Shown here one piece after another: positions 52,979-61,576 of a stretch of DNA of 64,000 nucleotides; the first letter of the stretch is position 1, and every line of letters begins with the position of its first letter. Source of the DNA: Pseudomonas piscis. Its GTDB lineage: Bacteria; Pseudomonadota; Gammaproteobacteria; Pseudomonadales; Pseudomonadaceae. Both the position numbers and the translations under genes were made by a program. Below the pieces are notes generated by a model. It searched no databases, had not been told where the DNA came from, and was given only the letters and a program-made list of their open reading frames with translations. The DNA is taken from NCBI RefSeq assembly GCF_009380155.1, contig NZ_WHUV01000005.1, positions 434,001-498,000 of the forward strand, read 5' to 3'.

Positions 52979-53872
52979 ATGACACGACACCTCATTCTGT
53001 TCGGCTTCACCCCGGCACGACAGGCGGCCCTGGCCAGCGACCTGCACCAGCTGGGTTTGGACTCCCCCCGGCACGCCCACGGCAGTCTTGTCGTCCAGTG
53101 GCAACCGCGCCATGAAGCGCGGCGCGGGGAGCTGTTCAACGGCCTGCGCGAGCTGGCCACGGATTTCGCGGTGCTGCCCCCGGGCCTGGCCCTGGCGGAC
53201 TTCCGCCTGCTGGCCTGCGACATGGACTCGACCCTGATCGAAGTCGAGACCATCGTCGCTTTGGCAGACCTCGTCGGCGCCACCGAGGAAGTCGGGCGCC
53301 TCACCGAGCGGGCGATCAGCGATGCCCGGGACGACTACGCCGCCAGCATGCGCTATCGCATCGGCTTGCTGCGCGGCCTGGCCGTGGCCGACCTGCATCG
53401 GCTGATCGAGCGCACCGTACGACTGTCCCCCGGCGCCGCCGAACTGATCGCCATCGCCGCCCGGGCCGGCCTGCGGACCGCCATCGTCAGCGGCGGTTTC
53501 GACCTGGTGGCCCAGGGCATCAGGCAGCGCCTGGGCATGGACGAGGCGTTCGCCCACAAGCTGGAGGTGGTCGACGGGCGCCTGAGCGGCACCCTGCTCG
53601 GCGAGGTGATCGATGCCCCGGGCAAGGCCGCCATCGTCCAGCAACTGTGCGCCCGCCATGGCATCGCCCCGCAGCAGGTGATCGCCGTCGGCGACGGAGC
53701 CAACGACCTGGACATGGCCCGCCAGGCCGGGTTGTTCGTGGGCTTCCGGCCCAAGCCGGTGCTGCTGCCGGCCTGCGATATCGTCCTCGACCATGGGGGC
53801 CTCGACAGCCTGTCCACGGCCCTGGCCCAGGGCCGCCAGGTCGAGGGCCTGCGGGCCGAGGCGGTCCAGTGA
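52979..53872 (+). CDS. Phosphoserine phosphatase-like HAD enzyme (SerB type) in NRPS operon
   Basis: The 297-residue protein has a short N-terminal ACT-like region and a SerB-type HAD domain: nucleophile Asp in ACDMDSTLIEVETI, motif II Ser in TAIVSGGFDLVA, and motif III/IV in GKAAIVQQL and GDGANDLDMARQAG. True SerB hydrolyses phosphoserine to serine. It differs from housekeeping serB in its place inside a biosynthetic operon, so it may be a paralogue that supplies serine or dephosphorylates a pathway intermediate. Its stop overlaps the GTG of the exporter gene. Confidence 0.85.
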   Translation: MTRHLILFGFTPARQAALASDLHQLGLDSPRHAHGSLVVQWQPRHEARRGELFNGLRELATDFAVLPPGLALADFRLLACDMDSTLIEVETIVALADLVGATEEVGRLTERAISDARDDYAASMRYRIGLLRGLAVADLHRLIERTVRLSPGAAELIAIAARAGLRTAIVSGGFDLVAQGIRQRLGMDEAFAHKLEVVDGRLSGTLLGEVIDAPGKAAIVQQLCARHGIAPQQVIAVGDGANDLDMARQAGLFVGFRPKPVLLPACDIVLDHGGLDSLSTALAQGRQVEGLRAEAVQ

Positions 53873-54771
53873 AAAGTCTGCCGCCAACGTTGCGCCAGCG
53901 GCCGGACCTGTGGATCTCCGGCCTGTTCCTGCTGCTCTGGTCGTCGGGCTTCGCCATCGTCAAGGTCGGGCTGCAGTACTGCAGCCCGATGATGTTCCTC
54001 TGGCTGCGCTACGTGATCGTGGTGCTGGTGCTGCTGCCAGTGGTGCTGGTGCAGCGTCCGCCCCTGCCCCGGGGCCGGCCCCTGCTGGCGATGATCGCCA
54101 GTGGCGTGCTCATGCAGTGCGTGTACTTCGCCGGGACCTACCTGGCCATCGACGCCGGGATCAGCGCCGGCCTGCTGGCGCTGATCGTCTCGCTGCAACC
54201 GGTGGTGATCGGCGTCGCCTCGCCCTTGCTGCTGCGCACGCCGGTGGCCGGCCGCCAATGGCTGGGGCTGTTGCTGGGATTTTTCGGGGCGGCGGTGGTG
54301 ATCCTGGCCAAGTCCGGCGTGGAACGCTTCACCGCGCTGGGCATGGGCCTGGCCTGGCTGTCGCTGCTGGGGCTGAGCGCCAGCGTACTGCTGGAGAAGG
54401 CCTCGACCCCGCAGCCGATCATCCTTTCGCTGTTCAGCCAGTACCTGCTGGGCATGCTGCTGGTCTCGCCCCTGGCCTTCACCTTCGATACCCAGCCGAT
54501 CCAGTGGAACTGGGCCTTCGTCGGCTCCCTGGGCTACCTGTCGTTCTTCAATTCGCTGCTGGCGATCGCCTTGCTGATGCTGTTGGTGCGGCGTAACGAG
54601 GCGGCCAGGGTGTCGGCGGTGTTTTTCCTGGTACCGCCCTGCGCGGCCCTGGTGGCCTGGCTGCTGCTGGGCGAGCCGATGCCCTGGCTGGCCTGGGGGG
54701 GCGTGATACTGGCCGCCATGGGCGTGCGCCTGTGCAGCGCGCCCGCGCCGGGCAAGCCATTGCTCAAGTGA
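53869..54771 (+). CDS. EamA/DMT-family transporter, probable product exporter
   Basis: The 300-residue inner-membrane protein has ten predicted helices and two EamA repeats (GLFLLLWSSGFAIVKVGLQYCSP in the first, LGYLSFFNSLLAIALLMLLVRRNEAARVSAVFFLVPPCAALVAWLLLGE in the second). It starts with GTG inside the stop of the phosphatase gene (GTGA overlap), so translation is coupled. Export of the pathway product or of a toxic amino acid is the likely role. It is the last gene of the operon. Confidence 0.88.
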   Translation: MKSLPPTLRQRPDLWISGLFLLLWSSGFAIVKVGLQYCSPMMFLWLRYVIVVLVLLPVVLVQRPPLPRGRPLLAMIASGVLMQCVYFAGTYLAIDAGISAGLLALIVSLQPVVIGVASPLLLRTPVAGRQWLGLLLGFFGAAVVILAKSGVERFTALGMGLAWLSLLGLSASVLLEKASTPQPIILSLFSQYLLGMLLVSPLAFTFDTQPIQWNWAFVGSLGYLSFFNSLLAIALLMLLVRRNEAARVSAVFFLVPPCAALVAWLLLGEPMPWLAWGGVILAAMGVRLCSAPAPGKPLLK

Positions 54772-54831
54772 TCGGCAGGACGGCCTGAGGCCAAAGGGGA
54801 GCCGGCCGGGCTCCCCGGGCGGGGATGTTGC

Positions 54832-56151
54832 TCAGAGCACCATGGCCGCGACCCAGCCAAAGGCCAGCAGCGGCAGGTTGTAGTGCAGGAAGGTCGGGAC
54901 CACGGTGTCCCAGATGTGGTGGTGCTGGCCGTCGATATTCAAGCCAGAGGTCGGGCCCAGGGTCGAGTCCGAGGCCGGCGAGCCGGCGTCGCCCAGGGCC
55001 CCGGCGGTGCCGACGATGCAGACGATGGCCACCGGGCTGAAGCCCAGTTGCACGCACAGCGGCACGAAGATCGCCGCCAGGATCGGCACGGTGGAGAACG
55101 ACGAGCCGATGCCCATGGTCACCAACAGCCCCACCAGCAACATCAGCAGCGCACCCACGCCCTTGCTGTGGCCGATCCAGCTGGCCGACGCCTGGACCAG
55201 GCTGTTGACCTCGCCAGTGGCCTTCATCACCTCGGCGAAGCCTGAGGCGGTGATCATGATGAAGCCGATCATGGCCATCATCTTCATGCCTTCGGTGAAC
55301 AGCTCGTCAGTCTCGCGCCAGCGCACGATGCCCGACATCGAGAAGATCAGGAAGCCGCACAGGGCGCCGATAATCATCGAGTCCAGCAGCAGCTGGATGA
55401 CGAACGCGGCGACGATGGCCAGGCCCGCCACCAACAGGGTCCGCGGGTTGTACTGCACCTCGACCTGCTCGACCTTCTCGATCCGGCCCAGGTCGTAGAC
55501 GCGCTTCTTGCGGTAGCTGACGAACGCCAGCAACAGGCCGCAGACCATGCCCAGGGCGGGAATGCCCATGGCGTGGGTAACGTTGACCTGGCTGATGTCG
55601 ACACCACTGCGGGCGACGTTGGCCAACAGGATCTCGTTGAGGAAGATGTTGCCGAAGCCCACCGGCAGGAACATGTAGGGGGTGATCAGGCCGAAGGTGA
55701 TGACGCAGGCGATCAGGCGCCGATCCAGCTGCAGCTTGGTCAGCACGTAAAGCAGCGGCGGCACCAGCAGCGGGATGAAGGCGATGTGGATCGGCAGGAT
55801 GTTTTGCGAGGCGATGGCCACCACCCACAAAAGGCCGATCAGCAACCATTTGACCTGGCCGCCACCGTTGGCGTCCTGGCGATCCACCAGCAGCAGGATC
55901 TTGTCCGCCAGGGCGTGGGCCAGGCCGGACTTGGCGATGGCCACGGCGAAAGCCCCGAGCAAGGCATAGGACAGGGCCACCGTGGCCCCGCCGCCCAGGC
56001 CGCTGTTGAAGGCCTTGAGCGTGGCCTCGATCCCCAGGCCGCCGGTGAGGCCGCCCACCAGCGCGCCCACGATCAGGGCGATCACTACATGCACGCGGGA
56101 CAGGCTGAGTACCAGCATCACGCCAACCGCGGCAATTACTGCGTTAATCAT
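54832..56151 (-). CDS. Na+/H+ antiporter family (NhaC-like) membrane protein
   Basis: The 439-residue protein has about twelve membrane segments and features of the NhaC/Na_H_antiporter group (IASQNILPIHIAFIPLLVPPLL, TMGIGSSFSTVPILAAIFVPLC, GDAGSPASDSTLGPT near the C-terminus). It converges on the EamA gene, so it is probably not in the NRPS operon. The same kind of transporter lies next to tlpQ in P. aeruginosa (PA2653), which suggests it may carry an amine or amino acid instead of only sodium. Confidence 0.85.
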   Translation of the reverse strand: MINAVIAAVGVMLVLSLSRVHVVIALIVGALVGGLTGGLGIEATLKAFNSGLGGGATVALSYALLGAFAVAIAKSGLAHALADKILLLVDRQDANGGGQVKWLLIGLLWVVAIASQNILPIHIAFIPLLVPPLLYVLTKLQLDRRLIACVITFGLITPYMFLPVGFGNIFLNEILLANVARSGVDISQVNVTHAMGIPALGMVCGLLLAFVSYRKKRVYDLGRIEKVEQVEVQYNPRTLLVAGLAIVAAFVIQLLLDSMIIGALCGFLIFSMSGIVRWRETDELFTEGMKMMAMIGFIMITASGFAEVMKATGEVNSLVQASASWIGHSKGVGALLMLLVGLLVTMGIGSSFSTVPILAAIFVPLCVQLGFSPVAIVCIVGTAGALGDAGSPASDSTLGPTSGLNIDGQHHHIWDTVVPTFLHYNLPLLAFGWVAAMVL

Positions 56152-56508
56152 CGTTACCTCATTACTGCGGGCAAAAACCGCGCAAAAGCCAGTGACCGAC
56201 CGGAGGGCAGCACGCTGCCGACATCGGGATGAAAGAGCTTGTTGTTAGAGGGCGCGCACTTTGCAGCAGTGGGCCCGGCTTGTCAAAACCGCGGCCCGGC
56301 GCCCATCGGCACCCGGCTTCGCATGGCTCGCAGGGCCGCATGGGTCGCAAGAACGCTGAAGGTCCTGCGGACCTTGGCGCAGCCTCGCGGGCTCGGCAGC
56401 GGCTACCCATATGGGGGGTGACGGATTTCGAACGCTCGTTTAAAGAAACCCGACCAACGGCCGCTACAGTGCAAAGTCTCAGATATTTATCGAATAAAGG
56501 ACGTCTCC
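56152..56508. other. Intergenic region between transporter and chemoreceptor
   Basis: The 357-bp gap holds promoters for both divergent genes and the repeat copy at 56359-56406. I see no ORF or RNA gene. The 60 bp before 56509 are AT-richer and end in a modest ribosome-binding site (AAAGGACG). Confidence 0.5.
56359..56406 (-). repeat. REP-like intergenic repeat, copy 3 (minus orientation)
   Basis: The complement reads GTAGCCGCTGCCGAG, then GAGGCTGCG, then AAGGTCCGCAGGACCTT, almost the same as copy 1 at 5873-5932. It is the closest pair of copies in the window. Confidence 0.6.
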
Positions 56509-58656
56509 ATGTCGCTCAGACAACTTTCCATCCAATGGAAGATCACCTTGCTGGCCGGACTCTGCCTGTTGGGCATCGTGTCGCTGTTGGTGGGGCTTTC
56601 GCTGTATCGCATGGAGCACAGCTCCGAGATGGTCAAGGCCTCGAGCATGGAGATGCTCAATGAAGCCGCCCAGGCCCGGATCGAGGCCCAGGGCGAAGTC
56701 CAGGCCCTGGGGATCCGCCAGCAGTTCATGGACGCCTATCAATACGGCCACGGTTTCTCGCGCCAGGTGCTGTTCCTGCGTGAACAGGCCGAGAAGCGTT
56801 TCCTCGACGCCTTCGACCTGCGCGAGGACCTGACCCGCCAGGTCAAGTCGGCACTGCAGGCCAACCCCGACCTGCTGGGCCTGTCCCTGGTGTTCGAGGC
56901 CAACGCCCTGGACGGCAAGGACAGCCTGTTCAACGGCCAGACCGAACTGGGCAGCAACGAGCAAGGCCGCTTCGCCCTGTACTGGTCGCAACCGACCCCG
57001 GGCCAGCTGACCGCCATGGCGCTGCCGGAAAGCGACATGAGCAATACCCGCACCGGCCCCAGCGGCCAGCCGGCCAATGCCTGGTTCACCTGCCCGCGCA
57101 GCACCCTCAAGCCCTGCGTGATCGAGCCCTACTTCTATGACATCGCCGGGCAGAAGGTGCTGATGACCAGCATCGTCTTTCCGCTACTGGTGGACGGCAA
57201 GGTCATAGCCTCGCTGTCGGTGGACATCAACCTCAACAGCCTGCAGGCGGTCAGCCAGAACGCCAGCCGCAAGCTCTACGCCGGCCAGACCAATGTCAGC
57301 ATCGTCAGCCCCGAAGGCCTGCTGGCCGGCTACAGCCCCGACGCCAGCAAGCTCAGCCAGCGCCTGGACAGCGTCGACAGCGCCAACGGCGCCGAGCTGA
57401 TCCGCCAGCTGGCCAGCAGCACCCAGACCCGCAGCCTGCACAACAACCACGAGCTCAAGGTACTGGCGCCGTTCACCCCGATCCCCGGCGGCAAGCCCTG
57501 GGGCGTGCTGCTGGACGTGCCGGAAAAGGTCCTGGTGGGTCCGGCCGAGACGCTGAAGAACGAACTGGATGCCAGCAACAGCAGCGGCACCCTGATGGAG
57601 CTGGGCCTGGGCCTGCTGGCTGCGGTGGTCGGCCTGCTGCTGGTATGGCTGATGGCCCGCAGCGTGACCCGGCCGATCCTTGGCGTGGCCGCCATGCTCC
57701 AGGACATCGCCAGCGGCGAAGGCGACCTGACCCGCCGCCTGGACTACGACAAGCAGGACGAACTGGGGCAACTGGCCGGCTGGTTCAACCGTTTCCTGGA
57801 CAAGCTGCAACCGATCATCGCCGAGGTCAAACGCTCGGTGCAGGACGCCCGGGGCACCGCCGACCAGTCGTCGGCCATCGCCACCCAGACCAGCGCCGGC
57901 ATGGAGCAGCAGTACCGCCAGGTGGACCAGGTGGCGACCGCATCCCACGAAATGAGCGCCACTGCCCAGGACGTGGCCCGCAGCGCCGCCCAGGCCGCCC
58001 AGGCTGCCCGGGATGCCGACCAGGCGACCCAGCAGGGCCTGACCGTGATCGACCGCACCACCCGCGCCATCGACCTGCTGGCCGCCGACATGAGCACCGC
58101 CATGGGCCAGGTCGAAGGCCTGGCCAGCGACAGCGAACAGATCGGCTCGGTGCTGGAGGTCATCCGTACCATCGCCGAGCAGACCAACCTGCTGGCTCTC
58201 AACGCCGCCATCGAAGCGGCCCGGGCCGGGGAAGCCGGACGTGGTTTCGCGGTAGTGGCCGATGAAGTGCGCAACCTGGCCCAGCGCACCCAGGAATCGG
58301 TGGAAGAAACCCGCCAGGTGATCGAGCAGTTGCAGAACGGCACCCGTGATGTAGTAGCGTCCATGGGCAATAGCCATCGCCAGGCCCAGGGTAGTGTCGA
58401 GCAAGTGGAACAGGCGGTGACCGCCCTGCGCCAGATCGGCGATGCGGTGACGGTGATCAGCGACATGAACCTGCAGATCGCCAGCGCCGCCGAGCAGCAG
58501 AGCGCCGTGGCCGAGGAGATCAACAGCAACGTGGCGACCATCCGCGACGTCACCGAATCGCTGTCGGAACAGGCCAACGAGTCGGCGCGGGTCAGCCAGT
58601 CGCTGAACAGCCTGGCCAACCAGCAGCAGGGCCTGATGGACCAGTTCCGCGTCTGA
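56509..58656 (+). CDS. tlpQ: Methyl-accepting chemotaxis protein with dCache sensor (TlpQ-like)
   Basis: The 715-residue chemoreceptor has an N-terminal membrane helix (ITLLAGLCLLGIVSLLVGLSL), a periplasmic double-Cache-type domain (about 40-355), a second membrane helix (LGLGLLAAVVGLLLVWLMARSV), a HAMP domain, and the signalling hairpin EQTNLLALNAAIEAARAGEAGRGFAVVADEVR. Length, and location between a PA2653-like transporter and a CarRS-like system, match P. aeruginosa TlpQ, which senses histamine and polyamines. Ligand identity is inferred from synteny. Confidence 0.85.
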   Translation: MSLRQLSIQWKITLLAGLCLLGIVSLLVGLSLYRMEHSSEMVKASSMEMLNEAAQARIEAQGEVQALGIRQQFMDAYQYGHGFSRQVLFLREQAEKRFLDAFDLREDLTRQVKSALQANPDLLGLSLVFEANALDGKDSLFNGQTELGSNEQGRFALYWSQPTPGQLTAMALPESDMSNTRTGPSGQPANAWFTCPRSTLKPCVIEPYFYDIAGQKVLMTSIVFPLLVDGKVIASLSVDINLNSLQAVSQNASRKLYAGQTNVSIVSPEGLLAGYSPDASKLSQRLDSVDSANGAELIRQLASSTQTRSLHNNHELKVLAPFTPIPGGKPWGVLLDVPEKVLVGPAETLKNELDASNSSGTLMELGLGLLAAVVGLLLVWLMARSVTRPILGVAAMLQDIASGEGDLTRRLDYDKQDELGQLAGWFNRFLDKLQPIIAEVKRSVQDARGTADQSSAIATQTSAGMEQQYRQVDQVATASHEMSATAQDVARSAAQAAQAARDADQATQQGLTVIDRTTRAIDLLAADMSTAMGQVEGLASDSEQIGSVLEVIRTIAEQTNLLALNAAIEAARAGEAGRGFAVVADEVRNLAQRTQESVEETRQVIEQLQNGTRDVVASMGNSHRQAQGSVEQVEQAVTALRQIGDAVTVISDMNLQIASAAEQQSAVAEEINSNVATIRDVTESLSEQANESARVSQSLNSLANQQQGLMDQFRV

Positions 58657-58660
58657 CCCT

Positions 58661-58710
58661 GCAACCGCTGCCGAGGCCGCGAGGCCGCGACAAGGCCCAC
58701 AGGGCCTTCG
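58661..58710 (+). repeat. REP-like intergenic repeat, copy 4
   Basis: GCAACCGCTGCCGAGGCCGCGAGGCCGCGACAAGGCCCACAGGGCCTT follows the chemoreceptor gene directly and matches the common pattern of the other copies. A diverged inverted copy lies at 58744-58770 (TCGCCGCCTTCGACAGCCGCGAC). Confidence 0.5.
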
Positions 58711-58815
58711 GTGCCATCGAAGGCGACGTCCTCTTCGGAGTCGATCGCCGCCTTCGACAGCCGCGACGCCACCAGCCCGGCATCCGACAGCAGCGCAAAG
58801 CGGCCCCTGGCAAGC

Positions 58816-60129
58816 TCAGCGCCGGGGCAACTCGATCTCTACCCGCAAGCCGCCCAGGGGGCTTTGCCCAAGGCTCAGGCGGCCGCCCCAGGCCTCGACG
58901 ATATCGCGCACTATGCCCAGGCCCAGGCCATGGCCATCGGTCTGTTCATCCAACCGGGCGCCACGGCTGAATACTTCATCCCGGCGCTGCTCCGGAATCC
59001 CCGGGCCATCGTCGTCCACCACCAGGCAAAAGCCCGCGGCACCCTCCTCGACCTGCAGCCGCACTTGCGCATCCGCCCACTTGCAGGCGTTGTCCAGCAG
59101 GTTGCCCAACAGCTCCAGCAGGTCCTCGCGATCCCAGGGCAGGCGCAGCCCCGGCGCCGCGTGGTAGCTGAGCTCCAGGTGCTCGCCGTGGATCATGTTC
59201 AAGGTCGCCAGCAGCCCCGGCAACTCGGCATCGCACTCGAACAGCGCGCCGGGTAGCGCATCGCCGGCCAGCCGCGCCCGGTTCAATTCGCGGTTGAGCC
59301 GCGACTGCACCTGCTCCAGCTGCTCCAAAAGAATCTGCCGCACCTGCGGCTGGCCCGCCAGCTTCGGCCCCGAGGCCAGGCTCAGCAGCACCGCCAGGGG
59401 CGTCTTCAGGGCGTGCCCGAGGTTGCCCAGGGCATTGCGCGAACGCTTGAGACTGTCTTCAGTGTGCGCCAGCAAATGGTTGACCTGGGCCACCAGCGGC
59501 TCCAGCTCAACCGGTACCTGGGCATCGAGCTGGGAGCGCTGGCCCAGCTGCAGCTGGGCGATCTGCTCGCGGGCCGTCTCCAACGGACGCAAGGCCCGGC
59601 GCACGGTCAGGCGCTGCAGCAGCAGGATCAATAACAGCCCCGCCAGGCCCAGCCCGAGGCCGATCTGGCGCATGCGCTGGAAGCTCTCGCGCACCGGGGT
59701 GTAGTCCTGGGCCACGCTGATGCTGATGGCCTGGCCGAAGCGCTTGTAATCGCTGCGCAGCACCAGCAGTTGCTGGCCCTCGGGGCCCAGTTGCAGGTTG
59801 CCTTGCAGCCCGGCCTGCTCCAATTGCGGCAGGTCCTGGTCCCACAGCGAGCGGGAGCGCCAGTGCACGTTGGCGAAGTCGATACGAAAGTAATGCCCGG
59901 AGAACGGCCGCTGGTAGGCCGCCGACAGCCGCCGCTCATCCAGCTGCAAACCTTGCGGACCGCGAACCAGGGCCAGCAGCAGGCTTTCGCTGGCGTTGCG
60001 CAGGCCAGCCTCCAGGTAGCGTTGCAGGCCCACCTCGAACAACCACAGGCTGGTCTGCGCCAGCGCCAGCCCGACCACCAGCATCACCCCCACCAGGCCC
60101 AGGCTCAGACGGCGCTGGATCGACCTCAC
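58816..60129 (-). CDS. carS: Sensor histidine kinase (CarS/PhoQ-like)
   Basis: The 437-residue inner-membrane kinase has two membrane helices (about 10-32 and 155-172) around a periplasmic sensor of about 120 residues, a HAMP region, a dimerisation domain with His239 in LGNLGHALKTPLAVL, and an ATPase domain with NACKWA and DDDGPGIP. It overlaps its response regulator by four bases (ATGA). Placement downstream of a regulator and two PepSY proteins equals PA2656-PA2659 in P. aeruginosa, where CarSR responds to calcium. Symbol assigned by that synteny. Confidence 0.82.
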   Translation of the reverse strand: MRSIQRRLSLGLVGVMLVVGLALAQTSLWLFEVGLQRYLEAGLRNASESLLLALVRGPQGLQLDERRLSAAYQRPFSGHYFRIDFANVHWRSRSLWDQDLPQLEQAGLQGNLQLGPEGQQLLVLRSDYKRFGQAISISVAQDYTPVRESFQRMRQIGLGLGLAGLLLILLLQRLTVRRALRPLETAREQIAQLQLGQRSQLDAQVPVELEPLVAQVNHLLAHTEDSLKRSRNALGNLGHALKTPLAVLLSLASGPKLAGQPQVRQILLEQLEQVQSRLNRELNRARLAGDALPGALFECDAELPGLLATLNMIHGEHLELSYHAAPGLRLPWDREDLLELLGNLLDNACKWADAQVRLQVEEGAAGFCLVVDDDGPGIPEQRRDEVFSRGARLDEQTDGHGLGLGIVRDIVEAWGGRLSLGQSPLGGLRVEIELPRR

Positions 60130-60794
60130 GAGGCCGCCCCGCCGAACAGGTAGCCCTGGCCCCGACGGGTTTCGATGACGCTGCGCCCCAGTTTGCGACG
60201 CAAATGGTTGACGTGGACTTCCAGCACGTTGGAATCGCGCTCGGTCTCGCCGTCATAGAGGTGTTCGGCCAAGTGGCTTTTGGAGAGGATCTGCTGCGGA
60301 TGCAGCATGAAGTAGCGCAGCAAGCGGAATTCCGCCGCGGTCAGCTGCACGTCCTGGCCATCGCGGACCACGCACTGGCGGCCTTCGTCCAGGTGCAAGC
60401 CGGCGGCCTGCAGGGTCTGCTGGTTGGCCTGGCCATGGGACCGGCGCAACAAGGCCTGGACCCGCAGGTGCAGTTCTTCGGGATGGAACGGCTTGCTCAG
60501 GTAATCGTCGGCGCCGGCCTTGAGCCCTTCGATACGCTCGGCCCAGGAGCCCCGGGCCGTCAGGATCAGCACCGGGGTGGCCAGGCCTTCGGCACGCCAT
60601 TGGCGCAGCACGTCCAGGCCCGGCACCCCGGGCAGGCCCAGGTCGAGGATGATCAGGTCATAGGGTTCGCTGGCCCCCTGGTACAGGGCATCGCGGCCAT
60701 CGGCCAGCCAGTCCACGGCGTAGCCCTGGCGGTTCAGGCCTTCGAGCAACTCGTCGGCCAGGGATACATGGTCTTCCACCAGCAGCAGGCGCAT
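60126..60794 (-). CDS. carR: OmpR-family response regulator (CarR-like)
   Basis: The 222-residue protein has a receiver domain with phospho-acceptor Asp51 (LIILDLGLPGVPG), Lys in YLSKPFHPEELHLRV, and a C-terminal winged helix (TAAEFRLLRYFMLHPQQILSKSHLAEHLYD and NVLEVHVNHLRRKLG). It is the partner of the overlapping kinase. Its start codon overlaps the stop of the PepSY gene (TGATG). By synteny it corresponds to P. aeruginosa CarR. Confidence 0.88.
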   Translation of the reverse strand: MRLLLVEDHVSLADELLEGLNRQGYAVDWLADGRDALYQGASEPYDLIILDLGLPGVPGLDVLRQWRAEGLATPVLILTARGSWAERIEGLKAGADDYLSKPFHPEELHLRVQALLRRSHGQANQQTLQAAGLHLDEGRQCVVRDGQDVQLTAAEFRLLRYFMLHPQQILSKSHLAEHLYDGETERDSNVLEVHVNHLRRKLGRSVIETRRGQGYLFGGAAS

Positions 60795-61108
60795 CAGTCG
60801 TCTTCCTCGTCTTTCAACAGGCGCCCGGTGGCGGCCTCCAGGTCCAGCTCGCGGACCACGCCGTCCACGGTCAGCAACTCGACTTCATAGATGTATACGT
60901 CGTGTTTTTCTTCCAGTTCGGCCTCCAGCAGCTTGGCCCCGGGATAACGGTCCATGGCTTGTTGCAGCAGCTGCTCCAGGGGCAGGATCACCCCTCGCTG
61001 GCGCAGGCGCAGGGCCTCGTCCTGGTCCAGGTCGCGGGCCACCGCCAGCGAGCAGAACAACAACAGCGCCAGGGCCAGCCGGCTGCCGAGGGGCAATCTC
61101 CGATTCAT
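60794..61108 (-). CDS. Periplasmic PepSY-domain protein
   Basis: The 104-residue product has a signal peptide (SRLALALLLFCSLAVA) and one PepSY-like unit (DRYPGAKLLEAELEEKHDVYIYEVELLTVDGVVRELDLEAATGRLLKDEED). The acidic C-terminal strand region could bind calcium or other cations. It overlaps both neighbours: its start is in the stop of the upstream PepSY gene (TAATG) and its stop is in the start of the response regulator. Confidence 0.88.
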   Translation of the reverse strand: MNRRLPLGSRLALALLLFCSLAVARDLDQDEALRLRQRGVILPLEQLLQQAMDRYPGAKLLEAELEEKHDVYIYEVELLTVDGVVRELDLEAATGRLLKDEEDD

Positions 61109-61416
61109 TACGTGTCCTGATGATCCTTGAGTACCTGGCCGCTCACGGCGTCCAGTTCCAGGTCCCACTCCAGCCCCTGCGGGTCGCGCAGCTCGACCTG
61201 GTAGATGTACTTGCCGTACTCCTCTTCCAGCTCGGTTTCGCTGATGCTCGCCCCAGGATGCCGGGACAGGGCCATGGCATTGAGTTTTTCAAAGGAGGCA
61301 ATGGTACCAGCGTCGCGCAGGCGCAGGGCTTCGTCGGGGCCCAGGTCGCGGGCATGGGCCAGGCTCGCGGTGAGGGCGATCAGGGTGGTGGCGAACAGGG
61401 CGGTCAGGGTCTTCAT
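61108..61416 (-). CDS. Periplasmic PepSY-domain protein, first gene of the two-component operon
   Basis: The 102-residue protein has a signal peptide (MKTLTALFATTLIALTASLAHA) and a PepSY domain similar to that of its neighbour (SRHPGASISETELEEEYGKYIYQVELRDPQGLEWDLELDAVSGQVLKDHQD). Similarity between the two suggests a tandem duplication. I chose the ATG at 61416 because it starts the signal peptide and has GGAGACCTGCC upstream. PepSY proteins in such operons are thought to modulate sensor kinases. Confidence 0.87.
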   Translation of the reverse strand: MKTLTALFATTLIALTASLAHARDLGPDEALRLRDAGTIASFEKLNAMALSRHPGASISETELEEEYGKYIYQVELRDPQGLEWDLELDAVSGQVLKDHQDT

Positions 61417-61576
61417 GGCAGGTCTCCAAGGCAGTGGCCAATGGCCAATGTTGTCCACGATACCCGGGGCAACTTAATTGAAGCTGAATCTGCCGCAGCG
61501 CCCTGACAGAACTTTCATTCGGCCCCCACGGGCAGGGTTCTCTATACTCGGCGACTGATTCGACAACGAGCCCGGT

